From Candidatus Rokuibacteriota bacterium (GTDB lineage Bacteria; Methylomirabilota; Methylomirabilia; Rokubacteriales; CSP1-6), in the NCBI GenBank assembly GCA_023249095.1, contig JAHFDK010000015.1, positions 1 through 46,852 on the forward strand: a stretch of DNA of 46,852 nt, read 5' to 3'. Positions 18,734-27,566 of the stretch are shown piece after piece. Below the pieces are notes generated by a model, which saw nothing but the letters and a program-made list of their open reading frames with translations, did no database searches and was not told the DNA's origin. The stretch's first letter is position 1; each line of letters opens with the position of its first letter. Both the position numbers and the translations under genes were made by a program.

Positions 18734-21247
18734 CTAGAGCGTGCGCGCCACTTCCTCGCTCGTGTAGACCTCGAGGATGTCTCCCGGCTGAATCCCGTTG
18801 ACGCTGTCGACGCCGATCCCGCACTCGAGTCCGGCGAGCACCTCACGAACCTCGTCCTTGAATCGCTTCAGGGAGCCGACGGTGCCCTGGCCGAAGACTT
18901 CTTCGCCCCGGCGCACGCGCACCCTGGCGGCGCGCACGATCTTGCCCTCCGAGACGTACGAGCCGCAGATGGGGCCGAGCTTCGAGATGACGAAGATCTG
19001 ACGAACTTGCGCCCGGCCGAGCGCCGTCTCGCGAATCTCCGGCGCGAGCATCCCGGCGAGGGCGGCCTTGAGATCGTTGATCGCCTCGTAGATGACGTTG
19101 TAGTTCCGGATGTCGACACCGTTCGCCTGCGCCTGGGACGTCGCTTTGGGCTCGGCCTTCACGTTGAATCCCAGCACGATCGCGTTGGACGCCGACGCGA
19201 GCATCACGTCGCTCTCAGTGATCATGCCGACCGAGCTGTGGATGACCTTCAGTTTCACCTCGTCGGTCGACAGCCGTTCGAGCGACTCCGCCAGCGCCCC
19301 GACGGAACCCTGGACGTCGGCCTTCAGAATGAGCCGCAGCTCCTTCACCTCGCCGGTCTGGATTTGCTTTTGCAGCCCCTCGAGCGTGATGCGCGTCGAC
19401 GTCTTCCCCTTCGCCTTGTCACGATCGAGTCGCATGGTCGCGATCTGCCGCGCCTTGCGCTCGTCCGAGACGACCACCAGCACGTCGCCGGCGGCCGGCA
19501 CACCCGAGAGTCCCTGGATCTCGACGGGGTCGGAGGGCCCCGCGGTCTTGACCTTCTTGCCGGAGGGGTCGAGCAGCGAGCGCACGCGCCCGGAGTAGGA
19601 ACCGACGACGACCGCATCGCCCTCCTTCAGGGTGCCGTTCTGGATCAGCGCGGTGGCGACCGGGCCGCGGCCCCGGTCGAGCCGGCCCTCGATGATGACG
19701 CCCTTGGCGGCCCGGCTGGCGTTGGCCTTGAGCTCGAGGATTTCCGACTGGAGCGCGGTCATTTCGAGGAGCTGGTCGATCCCCGTGCCCCGCTTGGCCG
19801 AGGTCGAAACGAAGATCGTCTGGCCGCCCCACTCTTCCGGGACGAGGTTGAGGTTCGACAACTCGCGCTTCACGCGATCGGCGTCGGCCTCGGGCTTGTC
19901 GATCTTGTTGACCGCGACGATGATCGGCACGTTCGCCGCGCGCGCGTGGTTGATGGCCTCCTCCGTCTGCGGCATGACGCCGTCGTCCGCGGCGACGACC
20001 AGGATGACGATGTCCGTCGCCCGGGCTCCGCGAGCCCGCATGGCCGTGAAGGCCTCGTGGCCCGGCGTGTCCAGGAAGGTCACCTTGCCGTGCGAGGTCG
20101 TCACCTGATAGGCGCCGATATGCTGGGTGATCCCGCCGAACTCCTTTTCGGCGACCTTCGACTTCCGGATGGCGTCCAGCAGCGATGTCTTGCCGTGGTC
20201 GACGTGGCCCATGACCGTGACCACCGGCGGGCGCAGCGCGAGCTGACTCGGGTCGAGGTCTTCCTCGTCGACAACGTCACCTTCCACCGAACGGATTTCG
20301 ACGTCGACGTTGAACTTGTCGGCCACGAGCTTGGCGGCCGTGGGGTCGAGCAGCTCGTTGAGCGTCGCCATCACACCGAGCTCGACGAGCGCCTTGATCA
20401 CTTCGCCCGATTTCCGCCGCATCTTCTCGGCGAGCTCACCGACCGTGACCGACTCGGGCACGCGAATGAGCTCTCGTTTGACCTCGACCGGAGTCGGCGC
20501 CGGCGGCTCTTCGACGACGACAGGAGCAGCGACGGCAGGCGGAGCCAGCGCCAGAGCCGCGGGAGCGGCAGCCGGAGCCGCCGAAAGGGGAGCCGGCCTC
20601 GGGGGCGGGGCGAGCGCGGGCGGCCGGGCCGGCGACACGCTGACGCGCGGCGGCGCGAAGGGACCCGTAGGTTGGCGCGAGGGGCGTGGCCCGGGCGCAG
20701 GCGCGGGACGCTCGATCGGACGGAAGGGGACGATCTTCGGCTCGGGCTTCTTCGGGCCCACCGGCATCACTGTCGCAGCCGGTTTCATCATGTCGGGCGG
20801 CGACTGAGCGACGACGGTCGGTTCCGGCACGATCTCGGGCTCAGGAAGAGGGACGAACGGCGGTTCGGGGACAACCTCCGGCGCCGGCACGACGGGTCTG
20901 GGTTTCACGATCGTCGCCGCCGGCTTGATCTCCGCGGGCGCCTCGTCCTCGAGTTTCTCCTTCTTTGCCCGCGACGGCTTCTTCGCGACCGCTTCAGCGA
21001 CCGCCGCTGCGGCGTCCCCCGCCTCCCTGGGCTCCTTCGGCTTCGCCACGCGCTTCGGCTTCGGCGCCTCGGGCAACTCGCGGCCCTTGCCGAGCTTTAC
21101 CCGCAGCGCATTCGCCAGCGTGCTGTCAAGGGGACTCATGGCACGAACGCCCTTGTGGCCCATCTCCTCGGCCGCGACCATCAGATCCTTGCTCGTCACG
21201 CCGAGTTCCTTGGCGAGCTCGATGACTTTTATCTTTGCCGCTGCCAC
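18734..21247 (-). CDS. infB: Translation initiation factor IF-2
   Basis: IF-2 is the GTPase that places fMet-tRNA on the 30S subunit. The 837 residues comprise an N-terminal IF2_N helix bundle (1-50, [15 protein letters not shown]) and a low-complexity Pro/Ala/Glu linker (about 55-255). A second IF2_N module follows (265-320). The G domain has GHVDHGKT at 347-354, DTPGHE and NKID, followed by the C-terminal barrel domains. It starts with GTG preceded by GAGGGGA and begins seven bases after ylxR ends. The linker is unusually proline-rich, as in other GC-rich genomes. Confidence 0.98.
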   Translation of the reverse strand: MAAAKIKVIELAKELGVTSKDLMVAAEEMGHKGVRAMSPLDSTLANALRVKLGKGRELPEAPKPKRVAKPKEPREAGDAAAAVAEAVAKKPSRAKKEKLEDEAPAEIKPAATIVKPRPVVPAPEVVPEPPFVPLPEPEIVPEPTVVAQSPPDMMKPAATVMPVGPKKPEPKIVPFRPIERPAPAPGPRPSRQPTGPFAPPRVSVSPARPPALAPPPRPAPLSAAPAAAPAALALAPPAVAAPVVVEEPPAPTPVEVKRELIRVPESVTVGELAEKMRRKSGEVIKALVELGVMATLNELLDPTAAKLVADKFNVDVEIRSVEGDVVDEEDLDPSQLALRPPVVTVMGHVDHGKTSLLDAIRKSKVAEKEFGGITQHIGAYQVTTSHGKVTFLDTPGHEAFTAMRARGARATDIVILVVAADDGVMPQTEEAINHARAANVPIIVAVNKIDKPEADADRVKRELSNLNLVPEEWGGQTIFVSTSAKRGTGIDQLLEMTALQSEILELKANASRAAKGVIIEGRLDRGRGPVATALIQNGTLKEGDAVVVGSYSGRVRSLLDPSGKKVKTAGPSDPVEIQGLSGVPAAGDVLVVVSDERKARQIATMRLDRDKAKGKTSTRITLEGLQKQIQTGEVKELRLILKADVQGSVGALAESLERLSTDEVKLKVIHSSVGMITESDVMLASASNAIVLGFNVKAEPKATSQAQANGVDIRNYNVIYEAINDLKAALAGMLAPEIRETALGRAQVRQIFVISKLGPICGSYVSEGKIVRAARVRVRRGEEVFGQGTVGSLKRFKDEVREVLAGLECGIGVDSVNGIQPGDILEVYTSEEVARTL

Positions 21248-21254
21248 AGTCCCC

Positions 21255-21602
21255 TCACCTCCCTGACGCTCTCACTGCCATCAGATCCGTCTCGCAAACG
21301 TCGGCTCCTGAGCCGGCCTCGCAGCGGGGGACCCCAGGCCCGCGCCGGCCTGCCGCTCGCACTGCCTCAGCCAGGTCCGGAGCTGGCGCGCACGCCTTCT
21401 TGAAGGCGTGCGCCAGCCGACCGCGGCTCAGCGCGCGCTCGACACACGCGGTATCGGGACACACGTAGGCGCCGCGCCCTGCGGCCCGTGCGCTGGCATC
21501 CACCACGACCGTACCGCTCCGTAGTCGTACCAAGCGTACCAGCCAGCCCTTCGGGCGGGCCCGGCGGCATCCCAGGCACGTTCGGCTGGGTCCCGTCATC
21601 AT
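21255..21602 (-). CDS. ylxR: YlxR/DUF448 RNA-binding protein
   Basis: The 115-residue protein carries the DUF448 pattern RTCLGCRRARPKGWLVRLVR followed by GRGAYVCPDTACVERAL and RLAHAFKKAC. This is the positively charged fold encoded between nusA and infB in many bacteria. Its ATG overlaps the nusA stop (ATGA; a second ATG is one codon later). The function is incompletely known; nucleic-acid binding and a regulatory effect on RNase P or transcription have been proposed. The last 30 residues are a poorly conserved tail. Confidence 0.92.
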   Translation of the reverse strand: MMTGPSRTCLGCRRARPKGWLVRLVRLRSGTVVVDASARAAGRGAYVCPDTACVERALSRGRLAHAFKKACAPAPDLAEAVRAAGRRGPGVPRCEAGSGADVCETDLMAVRASGR

Positions 21603-22945
21603 GCAGGCGCCGAGGTCTCCTCGGGAGCCGCAGGCTGACTGAGGTCATCCCCCACTTTGGCGTTACCCGAGACGTGCTGCACATATTTCTCTGCGTCCGA
21701 GTAGATCGTGTCCGTTCGGTCGCCGATTTCCGCCACCCGCGACAGCGTCTCGTGTCCAGCCTTGACGATCGCCGCGGGTGAACCGAGCCCCGCAGCCACC
21801 AAGGCATCGACGAGCTCGGGACCAACGCCGGGCAGCGCCGCCAGCGCGGCGCGATCCTCGGCGGGCGGAGCTTCGGCCGGAGAACGCTCCGTCTCGACCT
21901 CGGCCTCGCTCTTGATGTCGATGCGCATGCCCGTCAATTTCGCCGCCAGCCGCGCGTTCTGGCCTTTCTTTCCGATGGCCAGGGACAGCTGATTGTCCGG
22001 CACGATCACCACGGCCGACGGCTGGCCCTCACCCTCCGCGATCTCGTTGATCACCACCGACGACACCTTGGCCGGCGAGAGCGCTCGCGCCACGAAGGTC
22101 GCGGGATCGTGGGACCACTCGATGATGTCGATCTTCTCGCCGCGCAGCTCCCGGCTGATGACCTGGATACGCGTCCCGCGCAGGCCGACACAGGCGCCGA
22201 TCGGGTCGACGTCGCGCTTTGTCGAGGCGACCGCGACCTTCGCGCGCTCCCCCGCCTCCCGCGCCGTCGCCTTCACGAGGACGATGCCTTCCTGGATCTC
22301 GGGAATCTCGGTCTGGAAGAGCCGCGCCAGGTAGCCGGGATGCGTGCGCGAGAGCGAGATCTGCGGGCCCTTGGCGGTCCGCCGCACCTCCAGGACGAAC
22401 GCCCGGATCCGGTCACCGGGGTTATAGCGCTCGCCCGGGATCTGCTCGCGCTCCGGCAGGATGGCCTCCGCCTTGCCGATCTCGAGAATCACGTTGCGCT
22501 TCTCGATGCGATGGACGATGCCTCTGAGAATTTGACCTTCTTTCCCGGCGAACTCCGAGTAGATCCCCTCGCGCTCGGCGTCCCGCACCTTCTGGAGGAT
22601 GACCTGCTTGGCCGTCTGTGCCGCGATTCGACCCAGATCCTGAGGTGGGCGCTCCTGCTTGATCTCGAGCTCGACGTCCAGCTCGGCCTCGGCGTTCAGC
22701 TTCTTGGCCTCCGCGAGACTGATCTCCGTCTCCGGATCGGTGACCTCATCGACGACCCGCTTGCGCAAGTAGGCACAGAACTCGCCCGTCTTCCGGTCGA
22801 TCTCGATGCGAATGTTGTCGATGCTGGCGTGCGACTTCCGGCACGCCGACTGGAGGGCAGACTCCACCGCCTCGAAAAGGATCTCCTTGTCGATCCCCTT
22901 CTCCCGTCCGATCTGCTCGATGACGCTGATCAGCTCTCGGTTCAT
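21599..22945 (-). CDS. nusA: Transcription termination/antitermination factor NusA
   Basis: NusA binds RNA polymerase and modulates pausing, termination and antitermination. The 448 residues contain an N-terminal RNAP-binding domain (1-125) and an S1 domain (GQILRGIVHRIEKRNVIL, about 135-200). Tandem KH domains follow (DPIGACVGLRGTRIQ and LSLAIGKKGQNARLA). A helix-hairpin-helix tail (AALPGVGPELVDALVAAG, about 370-410) replaces the acidic repeats of E. coli NusA. It starts with ATG 24 bases after rimP. Confidence 0.97.
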   Translation of the reverse strand: MNRELISVIEQIGREKGIDKEILFEAVESALQSACRKSHASIDNIRIEIDRKTGEFCAYLRKRVVDEVTDPETEISLAEAKKLNAEAELDVELEIKQERPPQDLGRIAAQTAKQVILQKVRDAEREGIYSEFAGKEGQILRGIVHRIEKRNVILEIGKAEAILPEREQIPGERYNPGDRIRAFVLEVRRTAKGPQISLSRTHPGYLARLFQTEIPEIQEGIVLVKATAREAGERAKVAVASTKRDVDPIGACVGLRGTRIQVISRELRGEKIDIIEWSHDPATFVARALSPAKVSSVVINEIAEGEGQPSAVVIVPDNQLSLAIGKKGQNARLAAKLTGMRIDIKSEAEVETERSPAEAPPAEDRAALAALPGVGPELVDALVAAGLGSPAAIVKAGHETLSRVAEIGDRTDTIYSDAEKYVQHVSGNAKVGDDLSQPAAPEETSAPA

Positions 22946-22969
22946 GAGATCCGCAACCTGCCTGAGATT

Positions 22970-23437
22970 CTACGCCTTGCGGGGCCAGGGGACCTCCGCC
23001 TCCAGCCGCGCCTTCGTGACGTCGGCTCGTCCAAGCTCCACACGCTCGCCCTCGCGGTCCAGCACCAACCGCTCGGGCGTGACCGCCGCCAGTCGACCGC
23101 GTACCTCGGCGCCGCCGGCAAGCCAGCACCGCACCTGCCTGCCGACCGCCCAGTGATATTCCCGCTCCTTCCGCAGCTGCCGGTCGAGCCCCGGCGACGA
23201 AACCTCGAGATCGTAGCCTCCCTCGATCAGGGCGGCTGCATCGAGCACGTCACCGATCTCCCGGCTCAATCGCTCGCAGTCCCCGATCTCCACGCCGCCC
23301 GGCTTGTCAACGTAGAGCCGCAGCAGCCCCCGCGGCCGGAGTGCGCGCCACTCGAGGTCTACGAGGTGGAGCCGATGGTCGGCAACCACCTGTGTGAGGG
23401 CCTCTTCGATCAGGGTGATCCTTTCCGCTTCATCCAT
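22970..23437 (-). CDS. rimP: Ribosome maturation factor RimP
   Basis: RimP assists 30S assembly. The 155-residue protein has the expected DLEWR, LRLYVDKPGGVEIGDCERLSR and YDLEVSSPGLDRQL motifs and the C-terminal SH3-like domain ending KARLEAEVPWP. I start at ATG 23437 (MDEAERITL). The frame extends to 23482, but that would include the poly-U hairpin leader. It heads the rimP-nusA-ylxR-infB-DUF503-rbfA-nrnA-truB-ribF series. Confidence 0.95.
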   Translation of the reverse strand: MDEAERITLIEEALTQVVADHRLHLVDLEWRALRPRGLLRLYVDKPGGVEIGDCERLSREIGDVLDAAALIEGGYDLEVSSPGLDRQLRKEREYHWAVGRQVRCWLAGGAEVRGRLAAVTPERLVLDREGERVELGRADVTKARLEAEVPWPRKA

Positions 23438-23467
23438 GCACGTCCATCCCTGCCGGACGACAAAATT

Positions 23468-23494
23468 AAAAAAAGCGGGCAACGCCCACTTTTT
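23468..23494 (-). terminator. Intrinsic-terminator-like hairpin in the rimP leader
   Basis: The minus strand reads an A5 tract, then a GTGGGC/GCCCGC stem (one G-U pair) with a GTT loop at 23475-23489, then seven Ts (23468-23474). It lies 31 bases upstream of the rimP ATG. It can act as an attenuator of rimP or stop read-through from the ferredoxin gene. Terminator-like hairpins just upstream of rimP are known from several bacterial groups. Confidence 0.75.
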
Positions 23495-23498
23495 CGGG

Positions 23499-23527
23499 AC
23501 TTTAGCACGTGTTCAGAGCGGAGGCAA
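23499..23527 (-). promoter_or_regulatory. Promoter candidate for the rimP-nusA-infB operon
   Basis: TTGCCT at 23527-23522 and TAAAGT at 23504-23499 are separated by exactly 17 bp, with a TG one base before the -10 (extended type). Four of six bases match consensus in each hexamer. The predicted start lies about 7 bases downstream, at the edge of the hairpin above, which would give a very short leader. Confidence 0.5.
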
Positions 23528-23542
23528 GGCTCAGCCACGCAA

Positions 23543-23574
23543 CTCGTGAACCACGAGATCGCGCCTGACGGCGC
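23543..23574 (-). other. Two consecutive perfect stem-loops after the ferredoxin gene
   Basis: On the minus strand a GCGCC-GTCA-GGCGC hairpin (23574-23561) is followed by CTCGTG-GTT-CACGAG (23557-23543). Both start within 40 bases of the ferredoxin stop and precede the rimP promoter candidate. Neither has a proper U-tract, so a 3'-end stabiliser, a Rho-type site or an operator are all possible. Confidence 0.6.
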
Positions 23575-23578
23575 TGGA

Positions 23579-23911
23579 CTATTTGTAGCCCGGCTTCTTG
23601 TTGGCTCCCTTGACCCCGGGATCGTAGATCAGGCGGGCGACCGGCTTGCCGTCGCGAATGTGGGACTCGAAGATCTCCTTCAAGTCCGTCTCTTGCACGC
23701 CGCCATACCAGACGTTGTCCGGGTACACGACCATCATCGGACCGTGGCCGCACTGCGAAAAGCAGCCGGCCTTGTTGACCCTGACATCGGTCTTCAGGCC
23801 GGCCTTGGTGGCCTCGTCCCGGAGATATTTCACGAACTGCTCGACGTTGCCCTGAGTCGGACACGAGTCGCCGGACGTGCACACGAAGACGTGGGTGTTG
23901 TACTGTCCCAT
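23579..23911 (-). CDS. Thioredoxin-fold [2Fe-2S] ferredoxin
   Basis: The 110-residue protein has the four-cysteine pattern of thioredoxin-like [2Fe-2S] ferredoxins: Cys11 and Cys17 in VFVCTSGDSCP, then Cys50 and Cys54 in KAGCFSQCGHGPMMVVYP. The fold is related to NuoE and to Shethna-type ferredoxins. Its ATG overlaps the ispG stop (TGATG), so it is translationally coupled to that iron-sulfur enzyme and could supply or accept electrons; this is inference. No membrane segment or signal peptide is present. Confidence 0.9.
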   Translation of the reverse strand: MGQYNTHVFVCTSGDSCPTQGNVEQFVKYLRDEATKAGLKTDVRVNKAGCFSQCGHGPMMVVYPDNVWYGGVQETDLKEIFESHIRDGKPVARLIYDPGVKGANKKPGYK

Positions 23912-25008
23912 CAGTCGGCCTCCACGGCCGCTGTCTTCGCGGCCTTGCGCTCGGCAATGAACTTGTCGACTTCCTCGCGCATCGCCTGGACGATCTCCTT
24001 CTCCGGTACCTTGCGAATCACATCGCCGTTCTTGAAGATGAGCCCGATCCCGCGACCCCCCGCGACTCCGATGTCCGCCGCGCGCGCCTCGCCGGGACCG
24101 TTGACTTCACAGCCCATCACCGCGATGTGGATTTCCTCGTTCAGCCCCTTGAACTCGTTCTCGACCTCTTTGGCGAGCTTCACGAGGTCGACGTCGGCGC
24201 GCCCGCACGACGGGCACGACACAAATGTCAGTCCGCCCTTCCGGAGCCCCAGGGATTTTAGAATGTCGATCCCGACGCGGACCTCCTCGGTGGGATCCGC
24301 GGAGAGGGAGACGCGGATCGTGTCGCCGATCCCCTCGGAGAGGAGCGCGCCCAGGCCGATCGCCGACTTGATCGTGCCGACGCCCGGGGTGCCGGCCTCG
24401 GTGACTCCGAGGTGGAACGCGTAGTCGACCTTGTCGGCCAGCATCCGGTAGGCCTCGATCATCATCAGGGGATCGGAGGCCTTCAACGAGATTTTCATCT
24501 CCGGATAGTTCAGGTCCTCGAGGATCTGGATGTGACGGAGCGCCGATTCGACCATGCCCTCCGCGCTGGGCCCGCCGTGCTTCGCGAGGAGATCCTTCTC
24601 GAGCGACCCCCCGTTGACCCCGATGCGGATCGGGATCCGCTTCTCCTTGGCGACGTTGACGACTTCCTGGACGAACCCCTTGCCGCCGATATTCCCGGGA
24701 TTCAGCCGGAGTCCATCCACCCCCTGCTCGAGCGCGATGAGCGCCAGCTTGTAGTTGAAGTGGATGTCCGCCACCAGCGGGATCCTGATCTGGCGTCTGA
24801 TCTCGCTGAGCTTCTCGGCGGCTTCCCGGACCGGGACGGCGCAACGGACAATGTCACAGCCGGCCGCCTCGAGCGACCAGATCTCCAGGAGCGTCGCCTG
24901 CACGTCGCGCGTGTCGGTCTTGGTCATCGATTGCACGGTGACGGGCGCGCCCCCGCCGATCTTGATCCCGCCGAGCTCGATCTGCCTCGTCTTCCGCCGT
25001 GTGATCAT
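23911..25008 (-). CDS. ispG: (E)-4-hydroxy-3-methylbut-2-enyl-diphosphate synthase
   Basis: IspG (GcpE) is the [4Fe-4S] enzyme of the MEP isoprenoid pathway that reduces MEcPP to HMBPP. The 365 residues include VTVQSMTKTDTRD, ADIHFNYKLAL, LRLNPGNIGG, and the cluster ligands in SCPSCGR and GCEVNGPGEA. It is the bacterial short form without the plant insert. The gene starts with ATG nine bases after rseP and is followed by an overlapping ferredoxin gene. It lies downstream of dxr, another MEP enzyme. Confidence 0.97.
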   Translation of the reverse strand: MITRRKTRQIELGGIKIGGGAPVTVQSMTKTDTRDVQATLLEIWSLEAAGCDIVRCAVPVREAAEKLSEIRRQIRIPLVADIHFNYKLALIALEQGVDGLRLNPGNIGGKGFVQEVVNVAKEKRIPIRIGVNGGSLEKDLLAKHGGPSAEGMVESALRHIQILEDLNYPEMKISLKASDPLMMIEAYRMLADKVDYAFHLGVTEAGTPGVGTIKSAIGLGALLSEGIGDTIRVSLSADPTEEVRVGIDILKSLGLRKGGLTFVSCPSCGRADVDLVKLAKEVENEFKGLNEEIHIAVMGCEVNGPGEARAADIGVAGGRGIGLIFKNGDVIRKVPEKEIVQAMREEVDKFIAERKAAKTAAVEAD

Positions 25009-25017
25009 TGCGCCGTC

Positions 25018-26394
25018 CTATCTGAAGATTCTGAAAGCATCCAGCCGCACGAGATCATTGTAAATCGCGAACACCATCAGAAGCAGCAGAAGTGCGAGTC
25101 CGAGCTGCTGGGCGACCTCGCGCTTCTTGAGTGACAAGGGCCGGCCCAGGACAGCCTCGATGACGAAGAACAGGAGGTGCCCGCCGTCGAGTATCGGGAC
25201 CGGGAGCAGGTTGAGGACGGCAAGGTTCACGCTGATGAACGCGGTGAAGAGCGCGAGCTGCCCGAATCCTTCCCTGGCCTGCTGTCCTGCCATGGATGCG
25301 ATTTGGATAGGACCGCCGATATTCGAGCGATCGATGCTACCGAGCGCGATTCTCCAGAGACCCTTGACGATGGTGACCGACATGTTGGCTGTCCACGCGG
25401 CACCGTGCCAGACGGCCGCCACGGGGTTGTAGGGTGCCGTGCCCATCGCCTTGCCGCCGATGCCGGCCTGGATGCGCCCCACTTCGACTTCGTCGCCGCT
25501 CGGACCGCGTTCCTTCTCGGCGTTCGGCGTCACGGTCAGGCTCAGTCGCTTGCCGTCGCGCTCGACGATGAGGGCGAGCTTCTGACGCGGCCGGCTCCTG
25601 ATCGCCTGCACCATCTCGTCGGGGGAGAACACGCGCTGGTCGGCCACCGACAGCACGACATCGCCGGGCTTCAGTCCGGCCACTTCCGCGGGGGAGTCGG
25701 CCGTCACCGAGGTGATGACGGGCGCGCCATGCGGCCCCGCGCCGATGTCCCAGACTTCCCGCGACTCCTTCAGGATCGGGTCCTGGACGGTGGTGCGCCG
25801 GGGGGTTACGGTCATCGGCTGGCGCGCGCCCTCTCGCTCCACGTCGAGTTGGAGCGGACGACCCTGGGACCCCGCGACCGCGCGATCCACGTCCTCCCAA
25901 TACGACACCCGACGGCCACCCACGGAGAGGATACGGTCTCCCGTTCGGAGACCGGCGACCGCGGCGGGGCCGCTGTCCACGACGCGCCCGGCCACCGGCG
26001 GCCACACCGTGCGCCCGATCGTCGCGAACACGACGCTCACGATCACGGCCGCGAGGACGAAATTCATGGCGGGCCCGGCGAACACGATCAGGAATCGTGC
26101 CCAGAGCGGCTTCGCCGCGAACGCCTTGTCGGGATTCACGACGGGCGCGGTGCCCCCTTCCAGCGGGCTCTCCTCGCCCATCATCTTCACGTAGCCGCCC
26201 ATCGGGATGGCGGAGAGACAGTACTCGGTCTCCTTCCCACGCCATCGCACCAGGATCGGCCCAAAGCCGATCGAGAACCGCTCGACCCCGACGCCCGTCC
26301 AGCGCGCCACGAAGAAGTGGCCGAGCTCGTGGACGAGGATCAGGATGCCGATGACGACGATGAAAGGCCAAATGAAGGCAAGGGCGCTGGTCAC
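25018..26394 (-). CDS. rseP: RIP metalloprotease, site-2 protease family
   Basis: An intramembrane zinc protease that cleaves anti-sigma factors and signal-peptide remnants. The 458 residues show HELGH at 22-26 within the first membrane helix and a membrane segment near 100-130. Two PDZ-like domains follow (about 130-205 and 210-290, with AGLRTGDRILSV and AGLKPGDVVLSV). The PVPILDGGHLLFF aspartate motif and a last membrane segment lie near the C-terminus. The start is GTG 26394 in a GTGA overlap with dxr. The open frame continues upstream through dxr in another phase and is not coding there. Confidence 0.95.
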   Translation of the reverse strand: MTSALAFIWPFIVVIGILILVHELGHFFVARWTGVGVERFSIGFGPILVRWRGKETEYCLSAIPMGGYVKMMGEESPLEGGTAPVVNPDKAFAAKPLWARFLIVFAGPAMNFVLAAVIVSVVFATIGRTVWPPVAGRVVDSGPAAVAGLRTGDRILSVGGRRVSYWEDVDRAVAGSQGRPLQLDVEREGARQPMTVTPRRTTVQDPILKESREVWDIGAGPHGAPVITSVTADSPAEVAGLKPGDVVLSVADQRVFSPDEMVQAIRSRPRQKLALIVERDGKRLSLTVTPNAEKERGPSGDEVEVGRIQAGIGGKAMGTAPYNPVAAVWHGAAWTANMSVTIVKGLWRIALGSIDRSNIGGPIQIASMAGQQAREGFGQLALFTAFISVNLAVLNLLPVPILDGGHLLFFVIEAVLGRPLSLKKREVAQQLGLALLLLLMVFAIYNDLVRLDAFRIFR

Positions 26395-27566
26395 GCGGTC
26401 CGACCTCCGCGACGGGCGTCGATCGACTGCTGCACGGCGCGGCGGCATTCCACGTCGATCGCCACGCAGGCCTCGATCGACGCGAGCTCGCCGGCCGGGG
26501 CCCCGTCGAGCGCCTCCTCGATGAGCTCTGCGATCTCGGTGAACCGCACCCGCCGGTCGAGGAACGCGGCCACCGCCACCTCGTTCGCGGCGTTGAGCAC
26601 GACGGGCGCCGTGCCGCCGGCCTCGAGCGCCGCCCGCGCCAGCCTGAGGCACGGGAACTTGTCGACGTCGGGCTCGTAGAACGTCAGCTGTCCGACCCGT
26701 ACCAGGTCGAGCCGCGCGGCCGGCGTCGGCCGCCGCTCGGGATACGTGAGTGCGTAGAGAATCGGCACGGCCATGTCCGCCACGCCCAGCTGGGCGATCA
26801 CGGATCCGTCGATGTACTCGACCATCGAATGGACGATCGACTGCGGGTGCACCACGACCTGGACCTGATCGGGCGACAGGTCGAACAGCCATCGCGCCTC
26901 GATGATCTCGAGCCCCTTGTTCATCAGCGTGGCCGAGTCGATCGTGATCTTGGCCCCCATCTTCCACGTCGGGTGCTGCAGGGCGTCCTCCACGGTGGCG
27001 GCCGAGAGCCGCGCCTTCGGCGTCTCGCGGAAGGGTCCGCCGGACGCCGTGAGGAGGACCCGGTGGACATCGGCTCGACTGTGACCGGCGAGGCACTGGA
27101 AGACGGCGCTGTGCTCGGAGTCGACCGGCAAGAGCTTGACACCGCGCGCCCGTGAGGCTTCTGTCATCAGACGGCCGGCCATCACGAGCGTCTCCTTGTT
27201 GGCGAGCGCCACCGTCCGGCCTGCCTGGATCGCCGCCATGGTCGGGAGCAGCCCGGCGCCTCCGACGAGAGCCGAGACGACGATGTCGGCCTTCACGTCG
27301 CGGCACAGCGTCACGAGCCCCTCGGGGCCGGCGAGCAGCTCGGGCTGCGGCGCCGGAAGGAGTCGCGCCAGCCGGTCGCGGGACTCCACCTCCAGCAGCG
27401 CGACGGCGCGCGGCGAGTACTTCTTGCACATGTCCGCGAGCCGCTCGACGTTCGATCCGCGCGCGGCCAAGCCCACCACCGAGAACTCCTCGGGGAAGCT
27501 CGACACGAGATCGAGCGTGCGTAGTCCGATGGATCCTGTCGCGCCGAGCAGCGTGATCTGCTTCAT
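26391..27566 (-). CDS. dxr: 1-deoxy-D-xylulose 5-phosphate reductoisomerase
   Basis: Dxr catalyses the first committed step of the MEP pathway (DXP to MEP, NADPH-dependent). The 391 residues begin MKQITLLGATGSIG with the Rossmann loop. They contain LANKETLVMAG, the metal-binding PVDSEHSA, LLTASGGPFR, and TLMNKGLEIIEA. The chosen ATG 27566 overlaps the cdsA stop (ATGA). An ATG four codons earlier lacks a ribosome-binding site. Confidence 0.97.
   Translation of the reverse strand: MKQITLLGATGSIGLRTLDLVSSFPEEFSVVGLAARGSNVERLADMCKKYSPRAVALLEVESRDRLARLLPAPQPELLAGPEGLVTLCRDVKADIVVSALVGGAGLLPTMAAIQAGRTVALANKETLVMAGRLMTEASRARGVKLLPVDSEHSAVFQCLAGHSRADVHRVLLTASGGPFRETPKARLSAATVEDALQHPTWKMGAKITIDSATLMNKGLEIIEARWLFDLSPDQVQVVVHPQSIVHSMVEYIDGSVIAQLGVADMAVPILYALTYPERRPTPAARLDLVRVGQLTFYEPDVDKFPCLRLARAALEAGGTAPVVLNAANEVAVAAFLDRRVRFTEIAELIEEALDGAPAGELASIEACVAIDVECRRAVQQSIDARRGGRTA

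Noticed and set aside
19007-21403. 798-codon plus-strand frame across infB
   Set aside because: It is antisense to infB, whose GTPase motifs are unambiguous; composition is charged and repetitive without a fold.
26395-27429. Upstream extension of the rseP frame to an 803-residue protein
   Set aside because: The extra part lies in another phase of dxr and is Arg/Ala/Gly-rich nonsense. The GTG at 26394 overlaps the dxr stop and leads straight into the membrane helix with HELGH.
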